Below are positions 7,453 to 15,617 of a stretch of 64,000 nucleotides of DNA, in pieces. Position numbers and translations under genes: made by a program. Every line of letters starts with the position of its first letter. Positions within the stretch are counted from its first letter, which is position 1. Under the pieces are notes generated by a model that was not told the DNA's origin, searched no databases, and saw only the letters and a program-made list of their open reading frames with translations. The stretch lies in NCBI RefSeq assembly GCF_002368335.1, contig NZ_AP018288.1, positions 3,243,044-3,307,043 on the forward strand, read 5' to 3'. The DNA is from Nostoc sp. NIES-4103. Its GTDB lineage: Bacteria > Cyanobacteriota > Cyanobacteriia > Cyanobacteriales > Nostocaceae.

Positions 7453-9021
7453 CGTTAAATATGCCCCTGGTTGTCCGTTTTGGACGACAAATGAAGCTAG
7501 GGTTGTGACAGAGGCATTCAAGTCAACAATGCTTGAGACAACGCGGTAATCACTTTGCCAACGTTCTGGGGTAAGGTTGCACCGGACGTATCCGCGCCAG
7601 GCACCGTCAAAGAATTTCGTATGGGGATTATTGCCCAAGGAAGCTTGAACAGCAGCAATAAATTGAGTCGGAAAGTCAGAGGAAATTGAGGTTCCGACAA
7701 ACTCAGTACCCACTGCTGCTGAGTTGGGGTTATCAAAATCAAGCTTCAGGTCGTGTACCCAACTAGAATGGATGTCTCCGCTAATCACCACTGGATTAGA
7801 GATTTGACCCTGGTCGAAAAAACTTAGGAGTCGATTACGTGCAGCCACATAGCCATCCCACTGATCCATATTAAAGATACCTAAGTCTGGACTGCTGTTT
7901 AAGTTGTACTGGGCCAGCATTGTCTGTTGAGCAATCACATTCCAACGCGATCGCGATCGCCCTAACCCATCAAATAACCAACGCTCTTGCTCTGTACCTG
8001 TCATAGTCGCATTTGCATCCAACGCTTCGCTACAACGGGGCTTGAGTCCGTCATCACAGGGTTGGTCAGTGCGGTACTGTCTAGTATCTAATACATTCAA
8101 CTGTGCCAAATCGCCAAAAGAGAACCGCCGATATATCTGGAAATTATTCCCATATGGCGGCGAAACCAGACGCAGCGGCATATGTTCGTAGTATGCTTGG
8201 TAAGCATTGGCTCGCCGAGTCACAAAGGCTTGTTGGCTTTGGTTTTCTTCGGGTATCAAGTTGGCATAGTTATTTTCAACTTCATGATCGTCCCAAGTGA
8301 CTATCCAAGGAAAGGCAGCATGAGCAGCTTGCAGATTTGAGTCAGTCTTGTAGAGGGCATGGCGGTTGCGATAATCGGCAAGGGTAATAATTTCTGGACT
8401 ATTATGCTGGCGTGGCCCACCAGATTCTGGCCCGTATTCGTAGATGTAGTCACCCAGATGAACCACAAAATCAAGGTTTTCCTCAGCCAAATGCCGATAA
8501 GCTGTATAGTAACCGTTTTGCCAGTCCTGACAGGAGACAAAAGCAAAATTCAGTTGTGGAATAGAGTCATAAAATGCTGGTGCTGTGCGAGTTCGTCCAA
8601 TGGGGCTAACTTCATTACTTACTTGAAATTGATACCAGTACCAACGGTCAGGGTCTAGTCCACGGACATCAACGTGTACTGAATGTGCTAACTCTGGTGT
8701 CGCCAGTGTTGTCCCTCGACGTACAACCCGCCTCATATTTTCATCAACAGCAACTTGCCACCGCACTGGGACATTTACCAGTGGCATTCCACCGCCATTG
8801 AGAGGGTCAGGAGCCAGCCGCGTCCAGATGACAACACCATCCGGTAAAGGATCACCAGAGGCAACACCAAGACTAAACGGATATCCAGAAAACCTTGATT
8901 TAGCCAATACTAAACGCGATTGGCTAGTTATGGTTAACCCCGCTAAAAATCCGGCACCCCACAAGAAACTGCGCCGTCTGCACCGATTTGCTAACAGGCG
9001 ATCGCAATCCATAAGTTCCAT
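7450..9021 (-). CDS. phoD: PhoD-family alkaline phosphatase, Tat-exported
   Basis: A 523-residue secreted phosphodiesterase/alkaline phosphatase that would release phosphate from organic phosphoesters outside the cytoplasm, using Ca and Fe. The N-terminus has a twin-arginine signal (RCRRRSFLWGAGFLAGLTI). The family blocks follow: an N-terminal Ig-like PhoD_N domain (FSLGVASGDPLPDGVVIWTR), then metal-binding motifs FVSCQDWQNGYY, HLGDYIYEYG, VTWDDHEVENNY and SGDIHSSW. The ATG at 9021, preceded by GAGGTAAAT, fits the signal peptide better than the start 22 codons upstream. The stop codon lies in the end of an inverted-repeat element, so the extreme C-terminus may have been reset by insertion. 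Confidence 0.87.
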   Translation of the reverse strand: MELMDCDRLLANRCRRRSFLWGAGFLAGLTITSQSRLVLAKSRFSGYPFSLGVASGDPLPDGVVIWTRLAPDPLNGGGMPLVNVPVRWQVAVDENMRRVVRRGTTLATPELAHSVHVDVRGLDPDRWYWYQFQVSNEVSPIGRTRTAPAFYDSIPQLNFAFVSCQDWQNGYYTAYRHLAEENLDFVVHLGDYIYEYGPESGGPRQHNSPEIITLADYRNRHALYKTDSNLQAAHAAFPWIVTWDDHEVENNYANLIPEENQSQQAFVTRRANAYQAYYEHMPLRLVSPPYGNNFQIYRRFSFGDLAQLNVLDTRQYRTDQPCDDGLKPRCSEALDANATMTGTEQERWLFDGLGRSRSRWNVIAQQTMLAQYNLNSSPDLGIFNMDQWDGYVAARNRLLSFFDQGQISNPVVISGDIHSSWVHDLKLDFDNPNSAAVGTEFVGTSISSDFPTQFIAAVQASLGNNPHTKFFDGAWRGYVRCNLTPERWQSDYRVVSSIVDLNASVTTLASFVVQNGQPGAYLT

Positions 9022-9394
9022 ATTTACCTCTACTGAGATGTAAATACAGTTGGCAAACTTCAGGAAAGTCAGTTGTAAAAAGCACAAATGTTGGCTTGAT
9101 TTGACTTAATCTCCTACTTTCTGCTCAACCAAACACAATAAATCTACCAGCCCAGGAACGACCAGAAATTAAGGTTTTGTTAAGTAGGCATTTTTTTAAT
9201 TGGATCGCTGACTATTTAGAATAACTGCAATAATTTGCTATATTTCTTAATAGAGCGCAATTTTACTTAATATATAGATATAACCAAGAAATTTAAGACG
9301 TTCGGTGGCAATGAAATTATTAGATTGTGCTTCACCGATAACCGTTATCTTTATGACTTGTAAAATTTAAACTGCAAAAAATTCCTTTATTCTT
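9022..9394. other. Divergent promoter region of phoD
   Basis: AT-rich DNA upstream of phoD (minus strand) and of the 54-residue ORF at 9395 (plus strand). It must hold the phoD promoter. I looked for direct repeats of the Pho-box type and saw none convincing enough to call. Confidence 0.35.
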
Positions 9395-9559
9395 ATGAAT
9401 GTAAACCTCCAGACCGAAAAAGACTTTCTGACAGCAAGCACTAGTATAAAGATAAATCAAGAGACAGAAAACGAAAAAGTTCTATGTTCTCATTGTCAGC
9501 GCACTGCGACGAACGGGATTAAATGCAAGGGGATTTGCGTAGCTGACAGTGACTATTAA
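9395..9559 (+). CDS. 54-residue four-cysteine protein, possible zinc ribbon
   Basis: A short ORF beginning MNVNLQTEKDF with a compact C-terminal Cys module: VLCSHCQRTATNGIKCKGIC followed by VADSDY and the stop. The spacing C-x2-C-x9-C-x3-C resembles a small zinc-binding knuckle. The residues between the cysteines (RTATNGIKC) look constrained, and the stop follows at once, as in a real small protein. No strong Shine-Dalgarno is visible, so an internal start is possible. The function is unknown. It is monocistronic and lies in a 600-base gap between phoD and a Uma2 gene. Confidence 0.5.
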   Translation: MNVNLQTEKDFLTASTSIKINQETENEKVLCSHCQRTATNGIKCKGICVADSDY

Positions 9560-9615
9560 TACTATTTTTTAAATGAGGCAACACATTTAAACCCCGAAAG
9601 CCATACCATATCTGA

Positions 9616-9699
9616 GTACAGACGATTCGCCGAATCGTCTGTACAATTACGAATTACGAATTACGAATTACGAATTACGAATTACGAATTACGAATTAC
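9616..9699. repeat. Palindrome plus (ATTACGA)n heptamer array
   Basis: A 29-base near-palindrome (GTACAGACGATTCG and its complement) is followed by about seven copies of ATTACGA. The array runs into the stop codon of the minus-strand Uma2 gene. The palindrome could act as its terminator. The same heptamer occurs at 29399, 44685 and 61487. Confidence 0.8.
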
Positions 9700-10283
9700 T
9701 TGCGTCCTGCTAAGACTTGTTCGGCACTCAAATCCAACTGTGGGAAAGTGGAAGAGATGATGCGTTCTTGCCCTCGGAATGCAATAGCATCATAGAAACC
9801 TTCTACTAAGGTGCATACTGTTACCACCTCTAGAATGGGGTCAACAATCCAGTATTCAGGAATTTCTAAGACGGCATACTCAGAACGTTTGCTGCGGTAG
9901 TCTGTGGTTTGTGTAGATTCGCTGACCACCTCTACTACTAATATGGGAGGAGTTTCGTTGAGTTCAATCACAGCTTCTCGATTGGCAAGTGCTTCCCATT
10001 GCTCTGTTGGCAATACTACTACATCTGGCACTCGTGAGGTGTCCCAGCGTCCCCCCCGTGGAGATCGCACTCCCACAGAAAACTTTTGTGCTGTCCAAGT
10101 CTTACCCATTTTGGCGCTTTCGTCATCAAAGCTTCGTTCTAAAAACTTGGAGATACCACCATGTTTGCCAGTGCCAAGACTCATGGGGATTAATTCTCCA
10201 TCTACCAATTCGTATTGAGTATCCGTGCCATCATTATACTTAAGATACTCTGCAAAAGTTAGTTTCTTGGTGGTTGCAGTCAT
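9696..10283 (-). CDS. Uma2 family (DUF820) PD-(D/E)XK nuclease-like protein
   Basis: A 195-residue protein of the Uma2 family, which is greatly expanded in Nostocales. It has the N-terminal LTFAEYLKYNDGTDTQYELVDGE segment, then the PD-(D/E)XK core: VPDVVVL, ILVVEVVSES and DYRSKRSEYAVLEIPEYWIVDP, giving the Asp, Glu-x-Val and Lys positions expected. Family members are predicted nucleases of unclear role, often duplicated near repeats. Here the stop codon lies inside an ATTACGA array. The ATG at 10283 is well placed. The gene is monocistronic. Confidence 0.88.
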   Translation of the reverse strand: MTATTKKLTFAEYLKYNDGTDTQYELVDGELIPMSLGTGKHGGISKFLERSFDDESAKMGKTWTAQKFSVGVRSPRGGRWDTSRVPDVVVLPTEQWEALANREAVIELNETPPILVVEVVSESTQTTDYRSKRSEYAVLEIPEYWIVDPILEVVTVCTLVEGFYDAIAFRGQERIISSTFPQLDLSAEQVLAGRK

Positions 10284-10303
10284 AGCGATCGCAATTTATA
10301 TGC

Positions 10304-10610
10304 ATGACTCAATACAGTTATTTTACGCCACCCCCAAAGGCAATGAAGCGATCGCCTCTTTTACTTAAAAGGCGAGGAGGAGGAACAAAAAAATCACGGT
10401 TTTACTCCCCTCTCCTTGTAGGAGAGGGGCCGGGGGAGAGGTCAAAACAGCACTTGTCGAACTCACATTTAATTAGTGGTGGGAAGAAAGCAAACACTAA
10501 TTACCCCATACGTCACATCTTTTTTTGACAGACTGCATAAACTAACAAAGTCAAACCTATTGGACAATAACAGCTTGAAAATCGCTGATATCAAGCTAGC
10601 TAACCAGTTT
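10304..10610. repeat. Intergenic dispersed-repeat remnants
   Basis: This stretch contains a CCCTCTCC/GGAGAGGGG inverted-repeat sequence near 10410-10440 that recurs at 61740-61770 and 61975-61995 next to similar text. No gene is supported. The region probably also contains the promoter of the secreted protein at 10636. Confidence 0.45.
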
Positions 10611-10635
10611 GTTAACCAATGAGGTTTGCAAAATT

Positions 10636-11052
10636 ATGAATATCAAAACTATATTGTCGGCTCGGTTTTTGTTGATGCTGACTCTTAGTGTTCCTACTAT
10701 GATGCTGTCTAGTATAGCTGGAGTCAAAGCCCAAGAAGCTGCACCAGGTCAAGTCAATCTCCGTCAAAAACAGCCTTTTATTCAAGACGTTTTTCGGCGT
10801 GATACTTTATTGGATTTGCATAAATCACCAGTTCTTGATACCGATGGCGGTACTGGTAAAGAAGCATCTGATAAAGGCAAGGATGCTTCTGATAAAGGTT
10901 CCGATAATAAAGAAGCTTGTGATAATCCCTGCGGCGGACTTTTCAACTCTAAAGACCAGTTAATTTTGCCAGCCGATAGATTACTTCTACCTGCACAATT
11001 ACAGAATATCCGTTCTAAATCTTTGCTCAAAGGCAATAACCCCATTTTCTAA
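10636..11052 (+). CDS. Small secreted protein with Lys/Ser/Asp repeat and CxxxC
   Basis: A 138-residue protein with an N-terminal signal peptide (MNIKTILSARFLLMLTLSVP, cleavage likely after the VKAQA-like VKAQ). The mature part has a low-complexity segment built from GKEASDKGKDASDKGSDNKE, a pair of cysteines (ACDNPCGG) and a Leu-rich tail (LILPADRLLLPAQLQNI). The ATG at 10636 follows GAGG. No family is recognised. The product should be periplasmic or extracellular. The repeated Ser/Asp/Lys core recalls peptide substrates of ATP-grasp ligases, and such a ligase is encoded downstream. However, a hairpin terminator separates them, so the link is only suggestive. Confidence 0.6.
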   Translation: MNIKTILSARFLLMLTLSVPTMMLSSIAGVKAQEAAPGQVNLRQKQPFIQDVFRRDTLLDLHKSPVLDTDGGTGKEASDKGKDASDKGSDNKEACDNPCGGLFNSKDQLILPADRLLLPAQLQNIRSKSLLKGNNPIF

Positions 11053-11138
11053 GTAGAAGACAGGGCAGTGTTTCTAGTACCTGGAAGGGGATGAAGAGAA
11101 AAGATATCTTTCATCTTGAGCTGTGAAACTTGATTGAT

Positions 11139-11172
11139 GAGGACTGCTTCCTGAATTCAGGATAGCAGCCTC
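11139..11172 (+). terminator. Hairpin terminator after the secreted-protein gene
   Basis: GAGG, CTGCT and TCCTGAA pair with TTCAGGA, AGCAG and CCTC, with one bulged base on each side. The stem is about 16 bp long and is followed by CTTTCC. It lies 87 bases after the stop of the secreted protein and 74 before the next start, so it should separate the two transcripts at least partly. Confidence 0.55.
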
Positions 11173-11245
11173 TTTCCTAACCTGACAGCCATACTTGCGT
11201 GAACTGCTTTTTGCCTCTGACTTTTCTAGTAAATAATTTAAGACA

Positions 11246-12034
11246 ATGGACTTAATAATTGTAGGCGATCGCAGCGATCGTTTTTGTACCGAAATTCTCG
11301 ATTTAGTGCAGCAAACTGGCTACACTGCTGATATTTTTAATGTCTGTGATGCGGCTCGCTTATTCTCCATTGGCATGGAAGATGGACAAGTTTTTGTCAC
11401 CCCTGACATTCCAATATTACTCAGAATTCAACCACCATCTACTATCAGAACCAGTTTTGATGATTCATTTATCTACGGTGAATGTCTCTCAACTTTATGG
11501 GCAGCTGCTACACTTAACAAATCCCCAGTGATTAATCGCCCTACACCTCATAGTATTTGGGGAAAAACCTCATATTCCTCTGTATTAACAGCAGTGCGTG
11601 CAGGCTGTGTGGAAAACGATATTGAAATATTTTCTTCCCAAATTTTACCACCGCACACTCCCAAACTTAATCAACAATGGTATGTCCAAGATTTAGTTAC
11701 ATATAACACCACAGCTTACCCCAATACACCCCAAGGAGAAGGGCCTTATCGAGGACGTTGGGCAGATATTGACCCTGGTTATGAAATTGTTGTTGTTTTA
11801 GAAGATAAAGCTTGGCGTTCCACTACTGTTTCCCTAGAACATTTAGAGCTAGAACAACAAAGTATTTTCCTGATGAGAAATTTAGACTTGACATTCGGTA
11901 CTGTCACCTGGAGTATTTCCGAAAACTTAGAAACTGCAACTATTGCTCGTATCGATTCTTTTCCTTTAATGGAACAAATTCAATTTGTTTGGCCTGCCTT
12001 TGCTCCCGCACTTTTGGAGGTTTTATTCTCATGA
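11246..12034 (+). CDS. Pre-ATP-grasp-like partner protein
   Basis: A 262-residue soluble protein. Its N-terminal half parallels the N-terminal pre-ATP-grasp region of the next gene product. Both begin with a short beta strand plus DSDR/DRSDRF, contain a long segment rich in acidic and aromatic residues, and then reach the sequence VINRP (residues about 95-100 here). It lacks the nucleotide-binding grasp motifs. It overlaps the next gene by four bases (ATGA), which predicts translational coupling and a complex. I infer a non-catalytic partner that presents substrate to the ligase. No named family was recognised. Confidence 0.65.
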   Translation: MDLIIVGDRSDRFCTEILDLVQQTGYTADIFNVCDAARLFSIGMEDGQVFVTPDIPILLRIQPPSTIRTSFDDSFIYGECLSTLWAAATLNKSPVINRPTPHSIWGKTSYSSVLTAVRAGCVENDIEIFSSQILPPHTPKLNQQWYVQDLVTYNTTAYPNTPQGEGPYRGRWADIDPGYEIVVVLEDKAWRSTTVSLEHLELEQQSIFLMRNLDLTFGTVTWSISENLETATIARIDSFPLMEQIQFVWPAFAPALLEVLFS

Positions 12035-13728
12035 TTTACGCCATTGGAATTGACTCTGACCGAACTTTTCGTCATTTCATCCGTCAAACAGCCCAGCGCG
12101 GTGTTGAGTTACAAGCAATCAACCTCAGAGAGGTTATTGTTTCAGGAGACTGGCGGTTAGCACTTCCTGATGATGGCATGAGTTGGCTAAGTGTGGGTGA
12201 CAAAAAATATCCATTAGATCCCCACGCTGCTTATTATTGCCGGATTATTGACCTTTCTAGTGTGCAATCAGACATGGTTGTGGCGATGCGTTGGCGGAGT
12301 TTGTTAGCTGCTCTTTGTGTTTGGTTAGAACATATTCCTGGCGTAGTAATTAATCGTCCTGGTGGTCGTACAGATAATTCTTCTAAACCATTGCATGAAT
12401 ATTCTTTGCAATCTTGGGGTTTTAATGTTCCTCCCAGCATCACCAGTTCTGATCCAGAACTTTTGGCAACTTTTGCAAGTGTTGGTCAAACAATCGTCAA
12501 ACCTGCATCGGGTATTCGTGCTGATAGTCGCTTAGTCCAAGCAGAAGAATTTCTAGATTTTCACCCATCCCAAGGGCCAGTACATTTGCAAAGATATGTA
12601 GCTGGTGCAGATGTCCGCGCCCATGTAGTTGGAGATCAGGTTCACGCAGAAATTATTAATTGTCCTCAGATAGATTATCGCCGTTCTTATCAAGAAGCAA
12701 AATATTATCCTTGGCAATTACCTGAATCTTTAACTACACAAATTATTCAAGCTACTGCTGCCTTTGGCTTACAATTTGCTGGCTGGGATTTTAAGGTAAC
12801 AGAAGATAATCAATACTGGTGTTTAGAAGCGAATCCAATGCCGGGATATGATGGCTATGATATTAGAGCCGAAGGAAAAATTACTGATTCACTTTTAGCA
12901 TTACTGCAAGCAGTTAAGGTTCAGGAAACAGTTCACAGAAGCCTTACAGTAATGCAAAGCAGTAAGGGAAATTCACAAGATGATTCTAATGGGTTGGGGA
13001 AACTTCCTGAAATTATTAAAGATGCTATATTGACAGAACAACAATGTGCTAACGTTTATTCAAATATTCAAAACTTCCGAGAAAATTGGATTGCTAGAGG
13101 TCAAGAGCCAGTTAGTTTTTTCACATTAGGAACAGCATCTTATTTAGATTTTTTAAATTTACCTGAATTGAGCGGTGATTATTACACGAGGGCTAAACAA
13201 TATAACTCGTTGTTAAAAGCACATTTTGGTTGGCTTTATGAATTAGTTAAAAATTCTTTAGAAAAACAACTACAAGCACCAGTTAATTATCATGCAAATT
13301 TTGCCTTACCTGGATTTCATATTTGGGAAACATCGGCAATTTTTACTAAACCAACAGCATCAGTGCATTTTGACCTACAATACCAAAATCTCCATTGGCA
13401 AGACCAAGAACAGATTGATTTTCAACAGACAATTTCTTTTACTTTGCCAATCAAACTGCCTCATTTGGGTGGCGGGCTGAATGTTTGGGATTTAACTTAT
13501 GACGAATATATTAATGGTCGTGATCCTAATTATTTAGGCGATGTGGAAGTGATGAAACGCTTTAGAAATAAAAGTTTTCATGCTTACGCGGTGGGTGATA
13601 TTGTAATACATTGCGGACATTCATTGCACCAAATTGCTGCGATCGCTCAAGTTCATCCCGGTGATGAACGCATAACTCTGCAAGGTCACGGCGTATATCA
13701 CAATGGTCAATGGCTACTATATTGGTGA
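12031..13728 (+). CDS. ATP-grasp ligase fused to a 2OG-Fe(II) oxygenase-like domain
   Basis: A 565-residue two-domain protein. Residues 1-300 form a RimK-like ATP-grasp ligase: pre-ATP-grasp strand region, VINRPGGR, the nucleotide-binding lysine in IVKPASGIRADS, LQRYVAGADVRAHVVGD, and the Mg-binding end AGWDFKVTED followed by WCLEANPMPGYDGYD. Residues about 330-565 resemble a 2-oxoglutarate/Fe(II) dioxygenase. They contain the HxD motif at His446-Asp448 (SVHFDLQY), a distal His among 527/530/533 (IVIHCGHSLHQI) and a downstream Arg (GDERITL) for 2OG. The start overlaps the upstream stop and follows GGAGG. Such an enzyme could form an amide or ester and hydroxylate the same peptide or amino acid. 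The substrate is unknown. Confidence 0.75.
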   Translation: MIYAIGIDSDRTFRHFIRQTAQRGVELQAINLREVIVSGDWRLALPDDGMSWLSVGDKKYPLDPHAAYYCRIIDLSSVQSDMVVAMRWRSLLAALCVWLEHIPGVVINRPGGRTDNSSKPLHEYSLQSWGFNVPPSITSSDPELLATFASVGQTIVKPASGIRADSRLVQAEEFLDFHPSQGPVHLQRYVAGADVRAHVVGDQVHAEIINCPQIDYRRSYQEAKYYPWQLPESLTTQIIQATAAFGLQFAGWDFKVTEDNQYWCLEANPMPGYDGYDIRAEGKITDSLLALLQAVKVQETVHRSLTVMQSSKGNSQDDSNGLGKLPEIIKDAILTEQQCANVYSNIQNFRENWIARGQEPVSFFTLGTASYLDFLNLPELSGDYYTRAKQYNSLLKAHFGWLYELVKNSLEKQLQAPVNYHANFALPGFHIWETSAIFTKPTASVHFDLQYQNLHWQDQEQIDFQQTISFTLPIKLPHLGGGLNVWDLTYDEYINGRDPNYLGDVEVMKRFRNKSFHAYAVGDIVIHCGHSLHQIAAIAQVHPGDERITLQGHGVYHNGQWLLYW

Positions 13729-13737
13729 TCAACACTC

Positions 13738-14021
13738 ATATCATGTCCGCTGGTGTTGGGGATTAGGGGGAAAGGGAAAAGGGGAATTGGGAATTGGGAA
13801 TTGGTGAGCCAGCGCGGTCTTGGGGGTTCTCCCCCAATCCCCACTCCCTTCGGTCGTGGGGGCCCCGAGTCCCCCATGAGCGACTGGCGATCTTCGTAGC
13901 GTTAGCGACGAAGGAGCGTCACCCGAAGGGGAATTGGATTTTACTATTAGTCATCACCCATTACCCATTACCCATTACCAACCCCCACGATATAATAAGT
14001 GTTTAAACGAACTTGATATTA
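13738..14021. mobile_element. MITE-like element, family B, between convergent genes
   Basis: The ends ATATCATGTCCGCTGG and (reversed) TAATATCAAGTTCGTTTAAA match the terminal repeats of the element at 7297-7452. The body contains GGGAATTGG and CCCATTA repeats plus a GCGACGAAGGAGC dispersed repeat. The right end supplies or abuts the TAA stop of the minus-strand receiver-kinase gene. A 70-residue ORF inside is not a gene. Confidence 0.55.
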
Positions 14022-15395
14022 ACTATTGACTTTAACTGGAATTTCGATAATAAATTCTGATCCATTACCCGGTTCAGATTTTACGTATATACTGCCATGA
14101 TGTTTTTCAATAATTTGATAGCTAATTGCTAAACCTAAGCCTGTACCTTTATTCACAGGTTTAGTTGTAAAAAAAGGGTCAAATATTTTATTTTGTATTT
14201 CTGTAATAATTCCAGAACCATTATCTATAATTTGAATTCGGATATATTCTACATCCACAGCTTCAGTTTTAATAACAATTTGTTTTTGTTTGTGAGAGTT
14301 TTCCGTCTCTAATAAACTATCTATAGCATTATTAATAATATTAATAAATACTTGATTTAATTGCGCTGGGTAACATTCCACTAGTGGAAGATTAGCATAT
14401 TCTTTAATTATTTCTATTTTTTGTTTAAAACGATGATTGAGCAGGAATAGCGTACTTTCAATTCCTTCATGAATATTGACTATTTTTTTATCAGATTGAT
14501 CAAGGCGGGAAAAATTTTTTAAAGAAAGCACAATTTCCTGAATTCTGTCAGTTCCTAATTTCATAGATAAAAGAATTTTTTGAAAGTCATCTATGAGAAA
14601 ATCTAGGTCAATTTCACCAATTTCATCTTGAATAATTTTTTGAGCTTCGGGATACTCTTTTTGGTAAAATTCTATCAATTTTAAAAGAGTATGAATATGT
14701 TCCTGGATATAATTAAAATTACCATGAATAAAATTGATAGGATTATTTATTTCGTGGGCTAAACCTGCAACCATTCTGCCTAAACTAGACATTTTTTCAG
14801 TTTGAATTAACTGCACTTGAGTTGTTTGCAATTGACGTACAGTATGTTCTAGTTGCTGTGCTTGTAGTTTCGCGGTTGCAGTTGCAGTCGAGAGTGCCTT
14901 GAGATTATTGTAAGCCCTGGAATGATAGCGGATGCGGGCAATTAACTCAACAGCATCCGGTAATTTAATTAAGTAGTCATTTGCTCCCTCACCAAAGGCT
15001 TCTGCTTTTAGTCTTGATTCTTCTTTACTCGATAACATAATGATGGGAATATCACGAGTTGATGGATGAGAACGAAACCAACGCAGCAGCATTAAGCCAT
15101 CCATATCTGGCATGATTAAATCTAAAAGAATCACCGTTGGCTCAAGGGCGATCGTTTTTTGAATAGCTTCAGTTGAATCGCTTATATATTTAAAATCAAT
15201 ATCTGTTTCCTTAGCAATAATTCTACTGATTGCTTCACCAATTATTATCTGGTCATCAATTAACAGAATCTTCACTGTTTCTGTGTGAATCTTTACTTCA
15301 TTTACACCTTCTGATGATGTTAATTGCATACTCAAGTGAGGTAATAACATTTCTGTTTGATGGACTTGAGAGATAGGGCTGACTGGTTTTATCAT
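14019..15395 (-). CDS. WspR-like receiver fused to a histidine kinase
   Basis: A 458-residue cytoplasmic protein and the last gene of the chemosensory operon. Residues about 42-160 are a receiver (VKILLIDDQIIIGEAISRII; phosphoacceptor Asp in VILLDLIMPDMDG; Lys in DYLIKLPD). The text resembles the receiver of Pseudomonas WspR (TRDIPIIMLSSKE; GANDYLIKLPDAVELIARIR). A short coiled coil (KLQAQQLEHTVRQLQTTQVQ) leads to a HisKA domain with phosphorylatable His in GRMVAGLAHEINNPINF and an HATPase_c domain (NIINNAIDSL, DNGSGI, GTGLGLAIS). WspR carries a GGDEF domain in this position; here there is a kinase. I infer that CheA phosphorylates the receiver and thereby controls a second phosphorelay. Confidence 0.88.
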   Translation of the reverse strand: MIKPVSPISQVHQTEMLLPHLSMQLTSSEGVNEVKIHTETVKILLIDDQIIIGEAISRIIAKETDIDFKYISDSTEAIQKTIALEPTVILLDLIMPDMDGLMLLRWFRSHPSTRDIPIIMLSSKEESRLKAEAFGEGANDYLIKLPDAVELIARIRYHSRAYNNLKALSTATATAKLQAQQLEHTVRQLQTTQVQLIQTEKMSSLGRMVAGLAHEINNPINFIHGNFNYIQEHIHTLLKLIEFYQKEYPEAQKIIQDEIGEIDLDFLIDDFQKILLSMKLGTDRIQEIVLSLKNFSRLDQSDKKIVNIHEGIESTLFLLNHRFKQKIEIIKEYANLPLVECYPAQLNQVFINIINNAIDSLLETENSHKQKQIVIKTEAVDVEYIRIQIIDNGSGIITEIQNKIFDPFFTTKPVNKGTGLGLAISYQIIEKHHGSIYVKSEPGNGSEFIIEIPVKVNS

Positions 15396-15617
15396 GTTAT
15401 TCTTACTAAATATTTTGAAATGAGAATATTTATAAATATGTTATTTGATTAGGTTGATTATAACCTAATACATACAAATGTAAATATGTTTACATATCGT
15501 AAATAAACAAGATTAAATACTTTAATAAAAAAAATTTGATTTAAATAAAAATTTAAATCAAATTTTGTTATTTATTAATAATAAAACAGCAGTAATTTTA
15601 CGGTATTTAAAATTATT

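Noticed and set aside
9022..9394. Pho box upstream of phoD
   Set aside because: No set of direct repeats at regular spacing was clear enough to name.
13794..14006. 70-codon ORF between convergent genes
   Set aside because: It lies entirely within an inverted-repeat element with dispersed repeats.
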